This document shows, piece after piece, positions 19,744-28,732 of a stretch of 64,000 nucleotides of DNA. Below the pieces are notes generated by a model. The model did not search any database, was not told where the DNA came from, and worked only from the letters and a program-made list of their open reading frames with translations. The position numbers and the translations under genes were made by a program. The first letter of the stretch is position 1; each line of letters begins with the position of its first letter. Source of the stretch: Roseithermus sacchariphilus (GTDB taxonomy: Bacteria > Bacteroidota > Rhodothermia > Rhodothermales > MEBIC09517); NCBI GenBank assembly GCA_003285105.1, contig CP030158.1, forward strand, positions 682,001-746,000, written 5' to 3'.

Positions 19744-20457
19744 ATGGCTGCTTCCCCCGTGCGCCTCGTCATCTTCGACATGGCGGGCACCACCGTCCAC
19801 GACGAGGACTTCGTGAACGTCGCCTTCCGGGCGGCCCTGTCCGAGAACGGCATCGCCGTAACGCGCGACGAGGTCAACGCGGTGATGGGCTACCCGAAGC
19901 CCCTGGCCATCCGGCGGCTCCTGGAACGACGCGCCGACGCCCCGGCCGCCGTCTCGGACGAGGCCGTGCACCGGCTGCACGAAGCGTTCCTGCACCGCAT
20001 GAACGCGTTCTATGCGACCGACCCGGCCGTCCGGGAGATCGAGGGCGCCACGGCCACGTTCCGCCGCCTGAAGGAGGCCGGCCTCCGCATCGCGCTCGAC
20101 ACGGGCTTCAGCCGCTCCACGGCCAACGTCATCATCCACCGGCTCGGATGGGACGCCGCCGGCCTGCTCGACGCCACCGTCACCAGCGACGAGGTCGAGC
20201 GCGGCCGCCCGCACCCGGACCTGGCCCTCCGGTGCATGGCGCTAACGGGCATCACCGACCCGACCGAGGTCGCCAAGGTCGGCGACACCCCTTCGGACCT
20301 GCAGGAGGGCACGGCGGCCGGCTGCCGGTACGTCATCGGCGTCACCAACGGCTCCCACACGGCCGAGGAGCTGCGCCCCTATCCGCACACCCATCTCGTC
20401 TCCAGCATCACGGACCTGCCGGCGCTCCTGCTCGACGCACCGGCCCCCTCGACCTGA
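19744..20457 (+). CDS. phnX-like: PhnX-like phosphonoacetaldehyde hydrolase (HAD superfamily)
   Basis: The product is 237 aa. HAD motif I is FDMAGTTV with nucleophile Asp12; DMAGTT is the PhnX-type variant rather than the common DxDGT. Motif II lies in ALDTGFSRS, and motif IV is KVGDTPSDLQEG. In the cap region Lys52 (VMGYPKPLAIRRLL) stands near the position of the Schiff-base lysine of PhnX (Lys53 in the Bacillus enzyme), by eye. PhnX splits phosphonoacetaldehyde into acetaldehyde and phosphate. Adjacency to phnW, 17 bp downstream, supports this. It could instead belong to the closely related 'phosphonatase-like' clade with a different substrate. Confidence 0.8.
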   Translation: MAASPVRLVIFDMAGTTVHDEDFVNVAFRAALSENGIAVTRDEVNAVMGYPKPLAIRRLLERRADAPAAVSDEAVHRLHEAFLHRMNAFYATDPAVREIEGATATFRRLKEAGLRIALDTGFSRSTANVIIHRLGWDAAGLLDATVTSDEVERGRPHPDLALRCMALTGITDPTEVAKVGDTPSDLQEGTAAGCRYVIGVTNGSHTAEELRPYPHTHLVSSITDLPALLLDAPAPST

Positions 20458-20474
20458 CGCCCGCCGGCGCTGCC

Positions 20475-21608
20475 ATGCCTTCTCCTGCCCCCCGTGACAA
20501 GCGCCTCTTCACGCCCGGCCCCCTCACCACGAGCCGGACGGTCAAAGAGGCCATGCTGCACGACCTCGGCTCGCGCGATGCCGCGTTCATCGAAACGATC
20601 CGGGCCATCCGCCACGACCTGCTCGCCGTCGCCGGGCTGCTGCCCGAGCACGGCTACGAAGCCATCCTGATGCAGGGCAGCGGCACCTTCGGGCTGGAAG
20701 CGGTCGTGGGCTCGGTCGTCCCGCCGGACGGACGGCTGCTGGTCCTCGTCAACGGCGCCTACGGCACGCGCATCGCGAAGATGGCGGAGATCCTGGGTAT
20801 TGCCACGCTCCTGCTGGCCGTCCCCGAGGATCAGACGCCGGACCCGGAGGCCGTCGAGGCGGTGCTGGCGGATCACCCGGACGTCACGCACGTCTTCGTG
20901 GTCCATTGCGAAACGACGACGGGCATCCTCAACCCGATCCAGGCCATCGGCGAACGGGTGAAGGCCCACGGCGCCGTCTACGGCGTCGATGCGATGAGCA
21001 GCTTCGGGGCCATCCCCATCGACCTGCCGGCCTGCGGCATCGACTTTCTCGTAACCTCGGCCAACAAGTGCCTCGAAGGCGTGCCGGGCTTCGCGGTGAT
21101 CCTGGCCCGGCGGGAGGCGCTGCTCGCCACGGAAGGCTATGCCCGCAGCCTGAGCCTGAACCTGCTGGACCAGTGGCGCGGGCTGGAAGCGAACGGGCAG
21201 TTCCGCTTCACCCCGCCCACGCATACGCTGCTGGCCTTCCGGCAGGCCCTGCAGGAGTTGCAGGCAGAAGGCGGTGTGTCCGGCCGCGCAGCCCGCTACC
21301 GCGCCAACCACGACACCGTCGTGGCCGGCCTGCGTGCCCTCGGCCTGCGCCCCTTCCTCGACCCGGCGCTGCAGAGCTACATCATCACCTCGTTCCATTA
21401 CCCGAAGGACCCCCGCTTCGACTTCGACACCTTCTACCGGCGGCTGAGCGACCGCGGCCTGGTCATCTACCCCGGCAAGGTCAGCCAGGCCAACCTCTTC
21501 CGCATCGGCCACATCGGCCGGCTGACGCCGCAGGACATGCAGGACCTGGTCGACGCCGTCGCGGAGGTGCTGGCCGGGATGGGGGTATCGCTACCCCTCG
21601 GCGCCTGA
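20475..21608 (+). CDS. phnW: 2-aminoethylphosphonate--pyruvate transaminase
   Basis: The product is 377 aa, a class V fold PLP aminotransferase. ATG 20475 gives KRLFTPGPLTTSRTVKEAML, the standard PhnW opening. Other family motifs are DLGSRDAAFIE, ILMQGSGTFGLEAVVGS, LVNGAYGTRIAKM and HCETTTGILNP. The PLP-binding lysine is in VTSANKCLEGVPGF. PhnW moves the amino group of 2-aminoethylphosphonate to pyruvate, giving phosphonoacetaldehyde and alanine. The product is the substrate of the PhnX-like enzyme encoded 17 bp upstream. The gene is co-directional and tightly spaced with its neighbours, so it is probably co-transcribed under the DeoR regulator. Confidence 0.92.
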   Translation: MPSPAPRDKRLFTPGPLTTSRTVKEAMLHDLGSRDAAFIETIRAIRHDLLAVAGLLPEHGYEAILMQGSGTFGLEAVVGSVVPPDGRLLVLVNGAYGTRIAKMAEILGIATLLLAVPEDQTPDPEAVEAVLADHPDVTHVFVVHCETTTGILNPIQAIGERVKAHGAVYGVDAMSSFGAIPIDLPACGIDFLVTSANKCLEGVPGFAVILARREALLATEGYARSLSLNLLDQWRGLEANGQFRFTPPTHTLLAFRQALQELQAEGGVSGRAARYRANHDTVVAGLRALGLRPFLDPALQSYIITSFHYPKDPRFDFDTFYRRLSDRGLVIYPGKVSQANLFRIGHIGRLTPQDMQDLVDAVAEVLAGMGVSLPLGA

Positions 21609-21661
21609 CCCGGCCCGGCGGGCTGCCTTCTCCCTCGCTGCTCATCCCGTTTCCCGTGGCC

Positions 21662-23722
21662 ATGCCCGCTTTCCGGCTCTGCCTGCTCACCGCCCTGCTG
21701 CTCACCGCCCTGCTGCTCGCGGCCCCGGCCGCCGCGCAGGACCTCCCCTGGTCCGCCGACTTCGAGGACGGCTCGCTCGAAGGGTGGACTCCCCGGGACG
21801 ACACCTACTTCGGCGCCCCCCTACGCTCCGGCCCGGGCCGGTGGACCGTGGAGGATGGCGTGCTCCGGCAGACGTCGAACGTCTGGGTCGGGGATCCGCC
21901 GCTGGAGTTCGACATCCACCTCGGCACCCACATCGCCGCCGGCAACCCGGCCTGGACCGACTACGCCCTGAACGTCGACGTCCGATCGGACGACAACGAC
22001 GGCATCGGCGTCGTCTTCCGCTATCGGGATCCCCTGAATTACTACCGGCTGATGCTGGTGGACGATGCGGCCAACGGCGGGCCGGTGCAGAAGCTGGAAC
22101 GGCGCGTGGACGGGCGGATCACGGTGCTGGCCGAAGACCGCAGCGGCCCGGCCTACCCGTCCGGGTGGTTCACGCTGACCGTCGACGTGCGGGGGGACTC
22201 CATCCGCGCCTATCAGAACGGCACGCTGCGCTTCGCCCTGCGCGACACCAGCGCCGCGGCCCTGACGAGCGGCCGCATCGGCCTGGCCGTGTATGCCAAC
22301 ACCGGCGCCCACTTCGACCACGTCGCCGTCACCGCCGAGGCGGTCGTGCGCGCCGCTCCGACCCCGCCCCCGCCGGCGGTGCGCACGCCGTACCTCCAGC
22401 AGGCCACACCCACCTCGATCCTCATCGCGTGGCAGACGGCGACCGAGACGACCGGAACCGTCGAATACGGCCCCACGCGCGATCTCGGCTTTCGGGTGGA
22501 TAGCCCCTCCCCGGCCTACCGGCACGCCGTCACCCTCGACGGCCTCACCCCCGGCACGACCTACTACTACCGTGTCTCGATCGGCAGCGAGGTGTTTTAC
22601 CCGATCACCCCCTTCCGCACGGCCGGGACCCGCGCCGACCCGCGGCTGCGCATGCTCGTCTTCGGCGACAGCGGCACGGACACGCCGCCTCAGCACGCCA
22701 TCGCCGCGTTGATGACGGAAAAGGCCCACGCCGACTTCGGCATCCACGTGGGCGACGTCTCCCAGTACCAGGGGGAGGAGTACGACCGCATCTTCTTCCG
22801 GCCCTACGCCGACCTCATCAGCCGCACGCCCATCTACCCCAGCATCGGCAACCACGACACCTACTACGACGGCGCGGCGACGTACCTCAACGTCTTCTAC
22901 CTGCCCCACAACAATCCGCAGCAGACGGAGCGCTACTACTCGTTCGACTACGGCCCCGTCCATGCCATCGCGCTCGACACCAACATCGGCTTCACCCCGG
23001 GGACGCCGCAGTATGAGTGGTTCGTGTCGGATCTGCAATCGGCCGCTGCGCAGGAGGCCACGTGGCGGTTCGTGTACTTCCACCACCCGCCTTACTGCCA
23101 GGCCTGGAGCGGCTGGGCCGGCGAGCCGAACGTGCGCCGGTACCTGATGCCGCTGTTCGAGCAGTACGGCGTCGACGTCGTCTTCAACGGCCACACCCAC
23201 GCCTACGAACGCGGCACGCTCAACGGCGTCACCTACGTCATCACCGGCGGCGGCGGTGGCGGGCTGGACGACTACGGGCGAGACGTGGCCCACATCGACG
23301 TGACGGCGCTGGAGCATCATTACACCCTCGTCGAGATCGACGGCCCCACGCTGGAGCTCTCCGCCATCCGCACCGACGGGACCGAGATCGACCGCTTCAC
23401 GCTGATGCAGACCGGGACGGCCTCTGCGCCGGAGGACGGCGGGCCGGGTGGCAGGGTGGCCACGGTGGTGCGCTACCCGAACCCGCTCGGGGCCGGCGTG
23501 CCGCTGACGCTGGCCTTCCGGCTGCCGGCGCCGACCCCCGTCACCGTCGCCCTCTACGACGCGCTCGGCCGCCGCGTTGCCATGCTCGCCGACGCCGCCT
23601 ACCCGGCCGGCGCCCACACCCTCTCCTGGACGCCCCCCGCCCACCTGGCCGCCGGCCTCTACCTGCTCCGCCTCCAGCACGGCACGGAGGCCACCGTCCA
23701 CCCGGTGACGCTGACCCGATGA
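21662..23722 (+). CDS. T9SS-exported purple-acid-phosphatase-like enzyme
   Basis: The product is 686 aa. ATG 21662 gives a signal peptide (LCLLTALLLTALLLAAPAAA). Residues about 25-225 form a LamG/DUF1080-like beta-sandwich (DFEDGSLEGWTPRDD, VVFRYRDPLNYYRLML). A fibronectin-type phosphatase N-domain follows (RTPYLQQATPTSILIAWQTA), then a calcineurin-like core with FGDSGTD, HVGDVSQYQG, SIGNHDTYY, FHHPPYC and GHTHAYERG. The C-terminus (VRYPNPLGAGVPLTLAF, ALYDALGRRVAML) is a T9SS type A sorting domain. It is therefore surface-exposed. It sits inside the phosphonate cluster and could release phosphate outside the cell. It is paralogous to the enzyme at 1689-3596 but has different accessory domains. 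Confidence 0.87.
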   Translation: MPAFRLCLLTALLLTALLLAAPAAAQDLPWSADFEDGSLEGWTPRDDTYFGAPLRSGPGRWTVEDGVLRQTSNVWVGDPPLEFDIHLGTHIAAGNPAWTDYALNVDVRSDDNDGIGVVFRYRDPLNYYRLMLVDDAANGGPVQKLERRVDGRITVLAEDRSGPAYPSGWFTLTVDVRGDSIRAYQNGTLRFALRDTSAAALTSGRIGLAVYANTGAHFDHVAVTAEAVVRAAPTPPPPAVRTPYLQQATPTSILIAWQTATETTGTVEYGPTRDLGFRVDSPSPAYRHAVTLDGLTPGTTYYYRVSIGSEVFYPITPFRTAGTRADPRLRMLVFGDSGTDTPPQHAIAALMTEKAHADFGIHVGDVSQYQGEEYDRIFFRPYADLISRTPIYPSIGNHDTYYDGAATYLNVFYLPHNNPQQTERYYSFDYGPVHAIALDTNIGFTPGTPQYEWFVSDLQSAAAQEATWRFVYFHHPPYCQAWSGWAGEPNVRRYLMPLFEQYGVDVVFNGHTHAYERGTLNGVTYVITGGGGGGLDDYGRDVAHIDVTALEHHYTLVEIDGPTLELSAIRTDGTEIDRFTLMQTGTASAPEDGGPGGRVATVVRYPNPLGAGVPLTLAFRLPAPTPVTVALYDALGRRVAMLADAAYPAGAHTLSWTPPAHLAAGLYLLRLQHGTEATVHPVTLTR

Positions 23723-23765
23723 CGACGGACCCAGGACGACGGAAGGGCGGCCTGTGACGCGTTTT

Positions 23766-23793
23766 CCCTTCCGACCTTCTCCCTTCGCCCTTC
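23766..23793. repeat. Four heptamers of the CCTTC family
   Basis: Units CCCTTCC, GACCTTC, TCCCTTC and GCCCTTC run without gap just 10 bp before the start codon of the PbfA-like gene. They share the 7-bp period and the GACCTTC unit with the inverted repeat at 5813-5877. Position so close to a start codon suggests it is part of the 5' leader. Confidence 0.45.
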
Positions 23794-23803
23794 CCCACCC
23801 CCC

Positions 23804-25173
23804 ATGCCCTCCGACCTCGACGCGCTCCGCTCCGAAGGGGACCTGAACCTCTCGCCGCACCGGCAGGCCTGGCAGACACGCCATCTGGACGAGACGGCCC
23901 GGCGGTTGGTCGAGGACGATGCGCGCTACTTCCTGCACCAGGCCCTCTCGACGCCCTGCCTGAATGCCCTGCAGGCCTGCGAGGGGCCGTACATCGAAGA
24001 CGTCCAGGGCCGGCGACTGCTGGACTTCCACGGCAACAACGTCCATCAGGTCGGCTTCCGGCATCCGCGGGTGATGCAGGCCGTGGTCGAGCAGCTCCAG
24101 ACCCTTCCCTTCTGCACGCGGCGCTACACCAACGACCGGGCCGTCGCGCTGGCAAAAAAGCTCGTCGAGCTCGCGCCCGATCCGCTGGGCCGGGTGCTCT
24201 TCGCCCCCAGCGGCGCCGACGCCATGAGCATGGCGCTGAAGCTGGCCCGTGCGGCGACGGGGCGGTACAAGACGATCTCCATGTGGGAATCCTTCCACGG
24301 CGCGACGCTCGACACCATCTCCGTCGGGGGCGAGGCGATCTTCCGGCAGCAGATCGGACCCCTGTTGCCGGGCACGGAACACGCGCCCCCCCGGACGCGC
24401 ACCATTGCCTGTGGGACTGCGCCGGGACGTGCCGCCTCAAGTGCGCCGAGTACGTCGCCTACATGCTGGAGCGTGAGGGAGACGTGGCCGCGGTCGTCTC
24501 CGAAACCGTGCGCACGACGCCCTTCGTGCCGCCGCCCGCCTACTGGCAGATCCTCCGCGAGGCCTGCGACCGGCACGGCACGCTGCTCATCCTCGACGAG
24601 ATCCCGCATGGCCTGGGCCGGACCGGCCGGTTCTTCACCTTCCAGCATTACGACATCGTGCCCGACCTCGTCGTGATCGGCAAGGGCCTCGGCGGCGGCG
24701 TCTTCCCGCTGGCGGCGCTGATCGCCCGGGCGGATCTGAACGAGGTCATGGCGGACAGAGCCCTCGGCCACTTCACCCACGAGAAGAACCCGGTGGCCTG
24801 TGCCGCCGCCCTTGCTACCATCGGTGTCATCGAGGACGAGGGGCTGATGCCGCACGCGGCGGAGCTGGGAGCCTATGCCCTCGGACGCATGCAGGCGATG
24901 ATGGAACGGCATCCCCTCATCGGCGACGTGCGCGGGCTGGGGCTGCTGATGGGCATGGAACTCGTCACCGACCGCGCGACGATGGCCCGCGCCACGGATG
25001 CGGCCGAGCGGGTGATGTATGCCGCCCTCCGGCGCGGCCTCAACGTGAAGCTGACCCAGGGCAACATCCTGCTGCTCACCCCGGCGCTGACGATCACGCG
25101 CGCCCAGATGGACGAGGCGCTGGCGATTCTTGACGAAAGCCTCGCAGAGGTCGAGGCCGATCGCTCGGCGTGA
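23804..25173 (+). pseudogene. pbfA-like: PbfA-like (R)-1-hydroxy-2-aminoethylphosphonate ammonia-lyase, frameshifted
   Basis: Joined across one frameshift this encodes about 456 aa of a class III PLP enzyme. The first frame (23804 to about 24385) reads NLSPHRQAWQTRHLDETARR, RYFLHQALSTPCLN, DFHGNNVHQVGFRHPRV and MWESFHGATLDTISVGGEA. The second frame (from about 24386) reads DAHHCLWDCAGTCRLKCAEY, LLILDEIPHGLGRTGRFF, the PLP-lysine region GHFTHEKNPVAC, and GDVRGLGLLMGMELV. The break is in a run of seven Cs at 24386-24392; eight would restore one frame. PbfA eliminates ammonia from hydroxylated aminoethylphosphonate to give phosphonoacetaldehyde, matching PhnW and PhnX next door. It may be a true mutation or a homopolymer error. 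An aminotransferase role cannot be excluded. Confidence 0.78.
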
Positions 25174-25273
25174 CCGGCCCGATGGCCGTAGGTTACGGGA
25201 ACGGGTTGACGGCGTGCCGGCTCACGCATACCGTCTCCCCGTCTCGTCGTTCACCCTCCAGGTCCCTGCCCCC

Positions 25274-26347
25274 ATGCTCTCCGGCCGCTGGCTCCCCGAA
25301 ACGAAGGCTCGCCTCGAAAGGCTGATCGCGCAGCACGCCGGCCCGGGGCGCCTCGCCGTCTTCGACTTCGACAACACGATCCTCTGCCGGGACGTGGGGG
25401 ACACGACCTTCGCCTACCTCGCCACGGAGGGCTGGCTGGACCCGGAGCGGCTGGCGGCGCTGTCGCCGCCGTTCGGCCTGCTCGACGCCGAGATCCGCCT
25501 CGACGACGGCGCGCTCGTCTACTACGAAGCCCTGCAACAGGCCACGGCCCACGTCCCCGACGAGCACACGGCCCCGGCCTCCGGCTACGTCTGGGCGGTG
25601 CAGGTGCTGGCCGGACTCACGCCGGACACCCTGCTGCACGCCACCCGGCAGGGCCTCCACCTCGCCGAGCAGGGCGGTCCGGCCGCGCCCTACCCGCTGC
25701 CGTTCGTCTACCCGGAGATGGCCGATCTGCTCGGGACGCTGCGCCGCCACGAGGTGGACCTTCGCATCGTCTCCGCCACGAACGTGTGGTCGGCCCGGTG
25801 GATGGTGCAGCAGTTCCTCAACCCGGTCCTCCAGCGGCTCCACGGACCGGCCGCGGTCATCGCCCCGCACGAGGTGCTCGGCATGGGGCTGCTGCTGCAG
25901 GACCAGGAGAGCGGGCGGCTCTACCGCGACGCGCACCTCGTGCACCTGGACCCGGCCTACGCCCACCTGGATCCCGAGGCGATGGCTCGCTACCGCCTCA
26001 CCCCCCACCTGGATCACCCGCTGCCGACGTTCACCGGCAAGGTGGCGGCCCTCCTGCAGCACGTGGGCCCGGAACCGCCGCTGCTGGCCGCCGGCGACAG
26101 CCTGAACGACCTCGCCGTGCTCCGCCACGCCACGCACCGCCTCTGGATCGCCCGGCTCGACGACCCGGCCCTCCAGGCCGCCGCGGCCCCCCTGGCCGAC
26201 GACGCCTGGCTGCTCCAGCCCGTGCTGACCGGACCGGCCCCGGGCTTCCTCGACCGGCGCGACGCCATCCCCGAACGGCAGCGCACCGGCACGGTGGCCT
26301 CAGCCCTGCGCCCCTGGCTGCGACGGGGGCGGCTGCTCGACTTCTGA
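25274..26347 (+). CDS. HAD-superfamily phosphatase (phosphoserine/phosphocholine-phosphatase-like)
   Basis: The product is 357 aa starting at ATG 25274. HAD motif I is FDFDNTI with nucleophile Asp31 and acid Asp33. Motif II is in RIVSATN. A Lys follows in FTGKVAALLQ, and motif IV is AAGDSLNDLAVL. A long helical cap insert lies between motifs I and II. The FDFDNT start and cap layout recall phosphoserine and phosphorylcholine phosphatases, but the substrate cannot be read from sequence. It follows the PbfA-like gene by 100 bp on the same strand and may dephosphorylate an organophosphate imported by the nearby transporter. Its last 48 bp overlap the 3' end of that transporter gene, which is antisense. 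Confidence 0.78.
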   Translation: MLSGRWLPETKARLERLIAQHAGPGRLAVFDFDNTILCRDVGDTTFAYLATEGWLDPERLAALSPPFGLLDAEIRLDDGALVYYEALQQATAHVPDEHTAPASGYVWAVQVLAGLTPDTLLHATRQGLHLAEQGGPAAPYPLPFVYPEMADLLGTLRRHEVDLRIVSATNVWSARWMVQQFLNPVLQRLHGPAAVIAPHEVLGMGLLLQDQESGRLYRDAHLVHLDPAYAHLDPEAMARYRLTPHLDHPLPTFTGKVAALLQHVGPEPPLLAAGDSLNDLAVLRHATHRLWIARLDDPALQAAAAPLADDAWLLQPVLTGPAPGFLDRRDAIPERQRTGTVASALRPWLRRGRLLDF

Positions 26348-27652
26348 GGCGGCCCCGGCCGCGCGCCCCCGCTCCTGCACGCGCCAGTACAGGAACGCCG
26401 CCACGAGCGTCAGCGCGGCAATGCCCGCCAGCACCAGGAAGACCGCGTCCCACCCGCTGCGCTGCGCGATCGCGCCGATACCCCAGCCCGAGAGGATACC
26501 GCCGAAGTAGCCCGCGCTGTCGGCCAGGCCGGCGGCGGTGGAGCTGCCCTGCTTGCCCCCGAGGTCGAGGGAGATGGCGCCGGCCAGGAACGAGTACGGC
26601 CCGATCATCAGCAGGGCCGCCAGAGACACCAGCAACAGCGGCACCGTGGCCGTGGCCGCCGTCTGGATCAGCCCCATCCCGCCGAGCACGAACACGAGCG
26701 GCAGCAACGCCCCCACCATCACCACCCCGCGCCGCGCCCCGGCGGCCCGGTCCGCCAGCCAGCCGGCCAGCAACACCGACAGGCCCCCGAAGAACGGAAA
26801 GAGCAGGCTGTACTGCGCGGCATCCCCCGCCGACAGGCCGGCCACCTCCGTCAGGTACGTCGGCGTCCAGAAGTTGAACGACTCCCGGATCATCGTCAGC
26901 CCCAGCGACATGATCATGACCAGCCAGAAGCCGACGCTCGTCAGGAACGGCTTCAGCAACGCCTTCAGGCTGGCCGGGCGCGCCTGCCCGCCGGCCGCGC
27001 CGTAGAGGTTGTGCGGGTTCACGTCCGGCTCGGGCTCGCCGATGTCCTGCGGGCCGGCCTTCACCAGGAAGTAATCCACCAGCGCGATGACGCCCAGGAT
27101 GCCTGCCGCGGCGTAAAACACGCCGCGCCACCCCACACCCAGGTTCACCAGCCCCCCCAGCACCAGCCGCGCCACCGCATCGCCGAAGAGGTAACTCAGG
27201 CTCAGCAGCCCCATCACCGTGCCGTAACGCTGATAGGAAAACCAGTTCGACGTGATCTTGACCAGCGCTCCCCAGCCCATCGACTGGATCAGGCGATTGA
27301 GCGACCACGCGACGGCGAACACCGCCACCCCCGTCCCCGCCCCGAACAGCACCGTCGCCCCGATGGATCCGACCATCCCGAAGAGGAACATCTTGCGCCC
27401 GCCGATGAAGTCGCACAGCATGCCGTTGAACAGCTTGCCGATGGCGTAGAAGAAGACGCCGGCGGAGACGATCAGGCCGATGGTTTCTTTGTCCAGCCCC
27501 TCCTCACCGAAGGCATCGAGCAGCAGCGGCGTGGCAATCGAGAAGTTGGAGCGGCAGAAGTAGTAGCCGGCGTAGCCGAGGGTGAGGGCGCTGACGGTGA
27601 TGCGCTGCCAGGTGCGCAACCTCGCGGAGCCCGGAGAGGCGGCAGGAGACAT
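26300..27652 (-). CDS. OPA/MFS-type organophosphate transporter (GlpT/UhpT-like)
   Basis: The product is 450 aa with about 12 hydrophobic helices. The first helix has GYAGYYFCRSNFSIATPLL, the signature of organophosphate:phosphate antiporters such as GlpT, UhpT and PgtP. The conserved loop KLFNGMLCDFIGGRKMF follows. Other typical segments are MGWGALVKITSNWFSYQRYG and IRESFNFWTPTYL. These proteins exchange sugar phosphates or glycerol-3-phosphate for phosphate across the inner membrane. Convergent placement against the phosphonate cluster suggests uptake of a phosphonate or phosphoester. ATG 27652 is chosen because upstream codons come from a heptamer repeat. The tail overlaps the HAD gene. 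Confidence 0.87.
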   Translation of the reverse strand: MSPAASPGSARLRTWQRITVSALTLGYAGYYFCRSNFSIATPLLLDAFGEEGLDKETIGLIVSAGVFFYAIGKLFNGMLCDFIGGRKMFLFGMVGSIGATVLFGAGTGVAVFAVAWSLNRLIQSMGWGALVKITSNWFSYQRYGTVMGLLSLSYLFGDAVARLVLGGLVNLGVGWRGVFYAAAGILGVIALVDYFLVKAGPQDIGEPEPDVNPHNLYGAAGGQARPASLKALLKPFLTSVGFWLVMIMSLGLTMIRESFNFWTPTYLTEVAGLSAGDAAQYSLLFPFFGGLSVLLAGWLADRAAGARRGVVMVGALLPLVFVLGGMGLIQTAATATVPLLLVSLAALLMIGPYSFLAGAISLDLGGKQGSSTAAGLADSAGYFGGILSGWGIGAIAQRSGWDAVFLVLAGIAALTLVAAFLYWRVQERGRAAGAASEVEQPPPSQPGAQG

Positions 27653-27738
27653 GTAAAACGACCGTGCGGGGAAACGACCGGAGCAGCACGCCAGAACCCG
27701 GCGCACACGAGATCGCAGAATATAGGCCCTTTTTCGTT

Positions 27739-27899
27739 TGTTGGCTGCGGGCTGCGGGCTGAGGGCTGCGGGCTGAGGGCTGCGGGCTGAGGGCTGAGGG
27801 CTGAGGGCTGCGGGCTGCGGGCTGCGGGCTGAGGGCTGCGGGCTGAGGGCTGAGGGCTGCGGACTCACAGCTAACAGCCAGAAGCCCATAGCCCATAGC
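27739..27899. repeat. Heptamer repeat array, 23 units
   Basis: On the minus strand 23 consecutive 7-bp units run from 27899 to 27739. They read GCTATGG twice, GCTTCTG, GCTGTTA, GCTGTGA, GTCCGCA, then a long series alternating GCCCTCA and GCCCGCA, ending GCCAACA. All but one begin GC. It lies upstream of the OPA-type transporter start and directly after the stop of the small gene at 27906. Units GCTTCTG and GCTGTT- recur in the array at 58836-58982. Confidence 0.85.
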
Positions 27900-27905
27900 C
27901 CCGAA

Positions 27906-28127
27906 TCACTTCTCGTCGAGGTAGAGATTCTCGCGGGCCCAGGCCGGGGGCATGGGGGCCGGCTCGCGGCCCACCGGGGCAGCCGGGTCGAAGAACAGGG
28001 TCAGGACCTGGTCGAGGGCCTCGGGGAGGCTCAGACCGTGCCGGGCGGCGTAGGTGCGCAGCGCGGCGAGGCACGCCGCCGATACGGGGAGGTGTACAGG
28101 CCGGGGGATGCGGGGCATCGTCTTCAT
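27906..28127 (-). CDS. Small protein, possibly ribbon-helix-helix type
   Basis: The product is 73 aa from ATG 28127 (MKTMPRIPRPVHLPV); several closely spaced ATGs upstream make the start uncertain. The middle segment LAALRTYAARHGLSLPEALD resembles the helix pattern of CopG/ribbon-helix-helix proteins, with a strand-like start before it. The C-terminus is proline-rich (PAPMPPAWARENLYLDEK). No neighbour looks like a toxin partner. I do not recognise a family; a DNA-binding or antitoxin-like role is only a guess. Confidence 0.45.
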   Translation of the reverse strand: MKTMPRIPRPVHLPVSAACLAALRTYAARHGLSLPEALDQVLTLFFDPAAPVGREPAPMPPAWARENLYLDEK

Positions 28128-28423
28128 CGACATCGTCATCAACCTTATCAACCTTCGGAGGAGCGCGTGTGGCCGCCGGGCAAAAGCGGCGGCTCCGGGA
28201 TGCGAAGCCGCCGCGACCGGGAGGGACCGCCGGTGGGTACGACGTCTGGGCGCTCGTCACCAGACCGCGGGGAGTCTACCGCCGGCGTGTAATGCCGGGT
28301 TAATCAGGATGTTAGGATTCCGTTACCCCCGCCGGGAAGCCGGGCGAGCGCGGTGCAACGAAACCCGCGCTGCCGGGTATGGAAGGGCACACCCACCCCT
28401 TCCCGCTTCTCCCCCGCACGCCG

Positions 28424-28702
28424 ATGTCCCGACCCGATCGCGCTCCGCTGGAACTGTCCGAGGTCTTCACCCTGCTGGTTTCAAGCCAGGCCATCACCCG
28501 GGCTCGCTTCACGGTGCTCATCGAATGCATCGCCCGCATCCTCGCCCATCTGGAAGACCGCGATGAACAGGCGTTGCTGGCGGAACTGCGACAACGGCTC
28601 GAAGACGAAAAGAAGTCGGAGTCGGACTACCTGAAGGAGTACCTGCGCCGGCTGCGACACGACGCGCCTTCTGAGGACCCCTCTGCCGACCGCGCCGAAT
28701 GA
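28424..28702 (+). CDS. Hypothetical 92-aa helical protein
   Basis: ATG 28424 opens MSRPDRAPLELSEVFTLLVS. The sequence continues as two predicted amphipathic helices (FTVLIECIARILAHLEDRDE and ALLAELRQRLEDEKKSESDY) and a charged C-terminal tail. It has no signal peptide, membrane segment or Cys. It is isolated: roughly 300 bp of sequence without a clear gene precede it, and the next gene is convergent. I recognise no family. The codon pattern and acidic/basic heptad-like helices suggest a real small cytoplasmic protein rather than chance. Confidence 0.5.
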   Translation: MSRPDRAPLELSEVFTLLVSSQAITRARFTVLIECIARILAHLEDRDEQALLAELRQRLEDEKKSESDYLKEYLRRLRHDAPSEDPSADRAE

Positions 28703-28732
28703 CGCATCCGAGGCCGGCAGCCGGCCTGCGTC

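Noticed and set aside
21662-23722. PhnA-type phosphonoacetate hydrolase
   Set aside because: The motifs are those of calcineurin-like purple acid phosphatases, not of the alkaline-phosphatase-fold PhnA.
27739-27899. CRISPR array
   Set aside because: Units are 7 bp without spacers; no cas genes are near.
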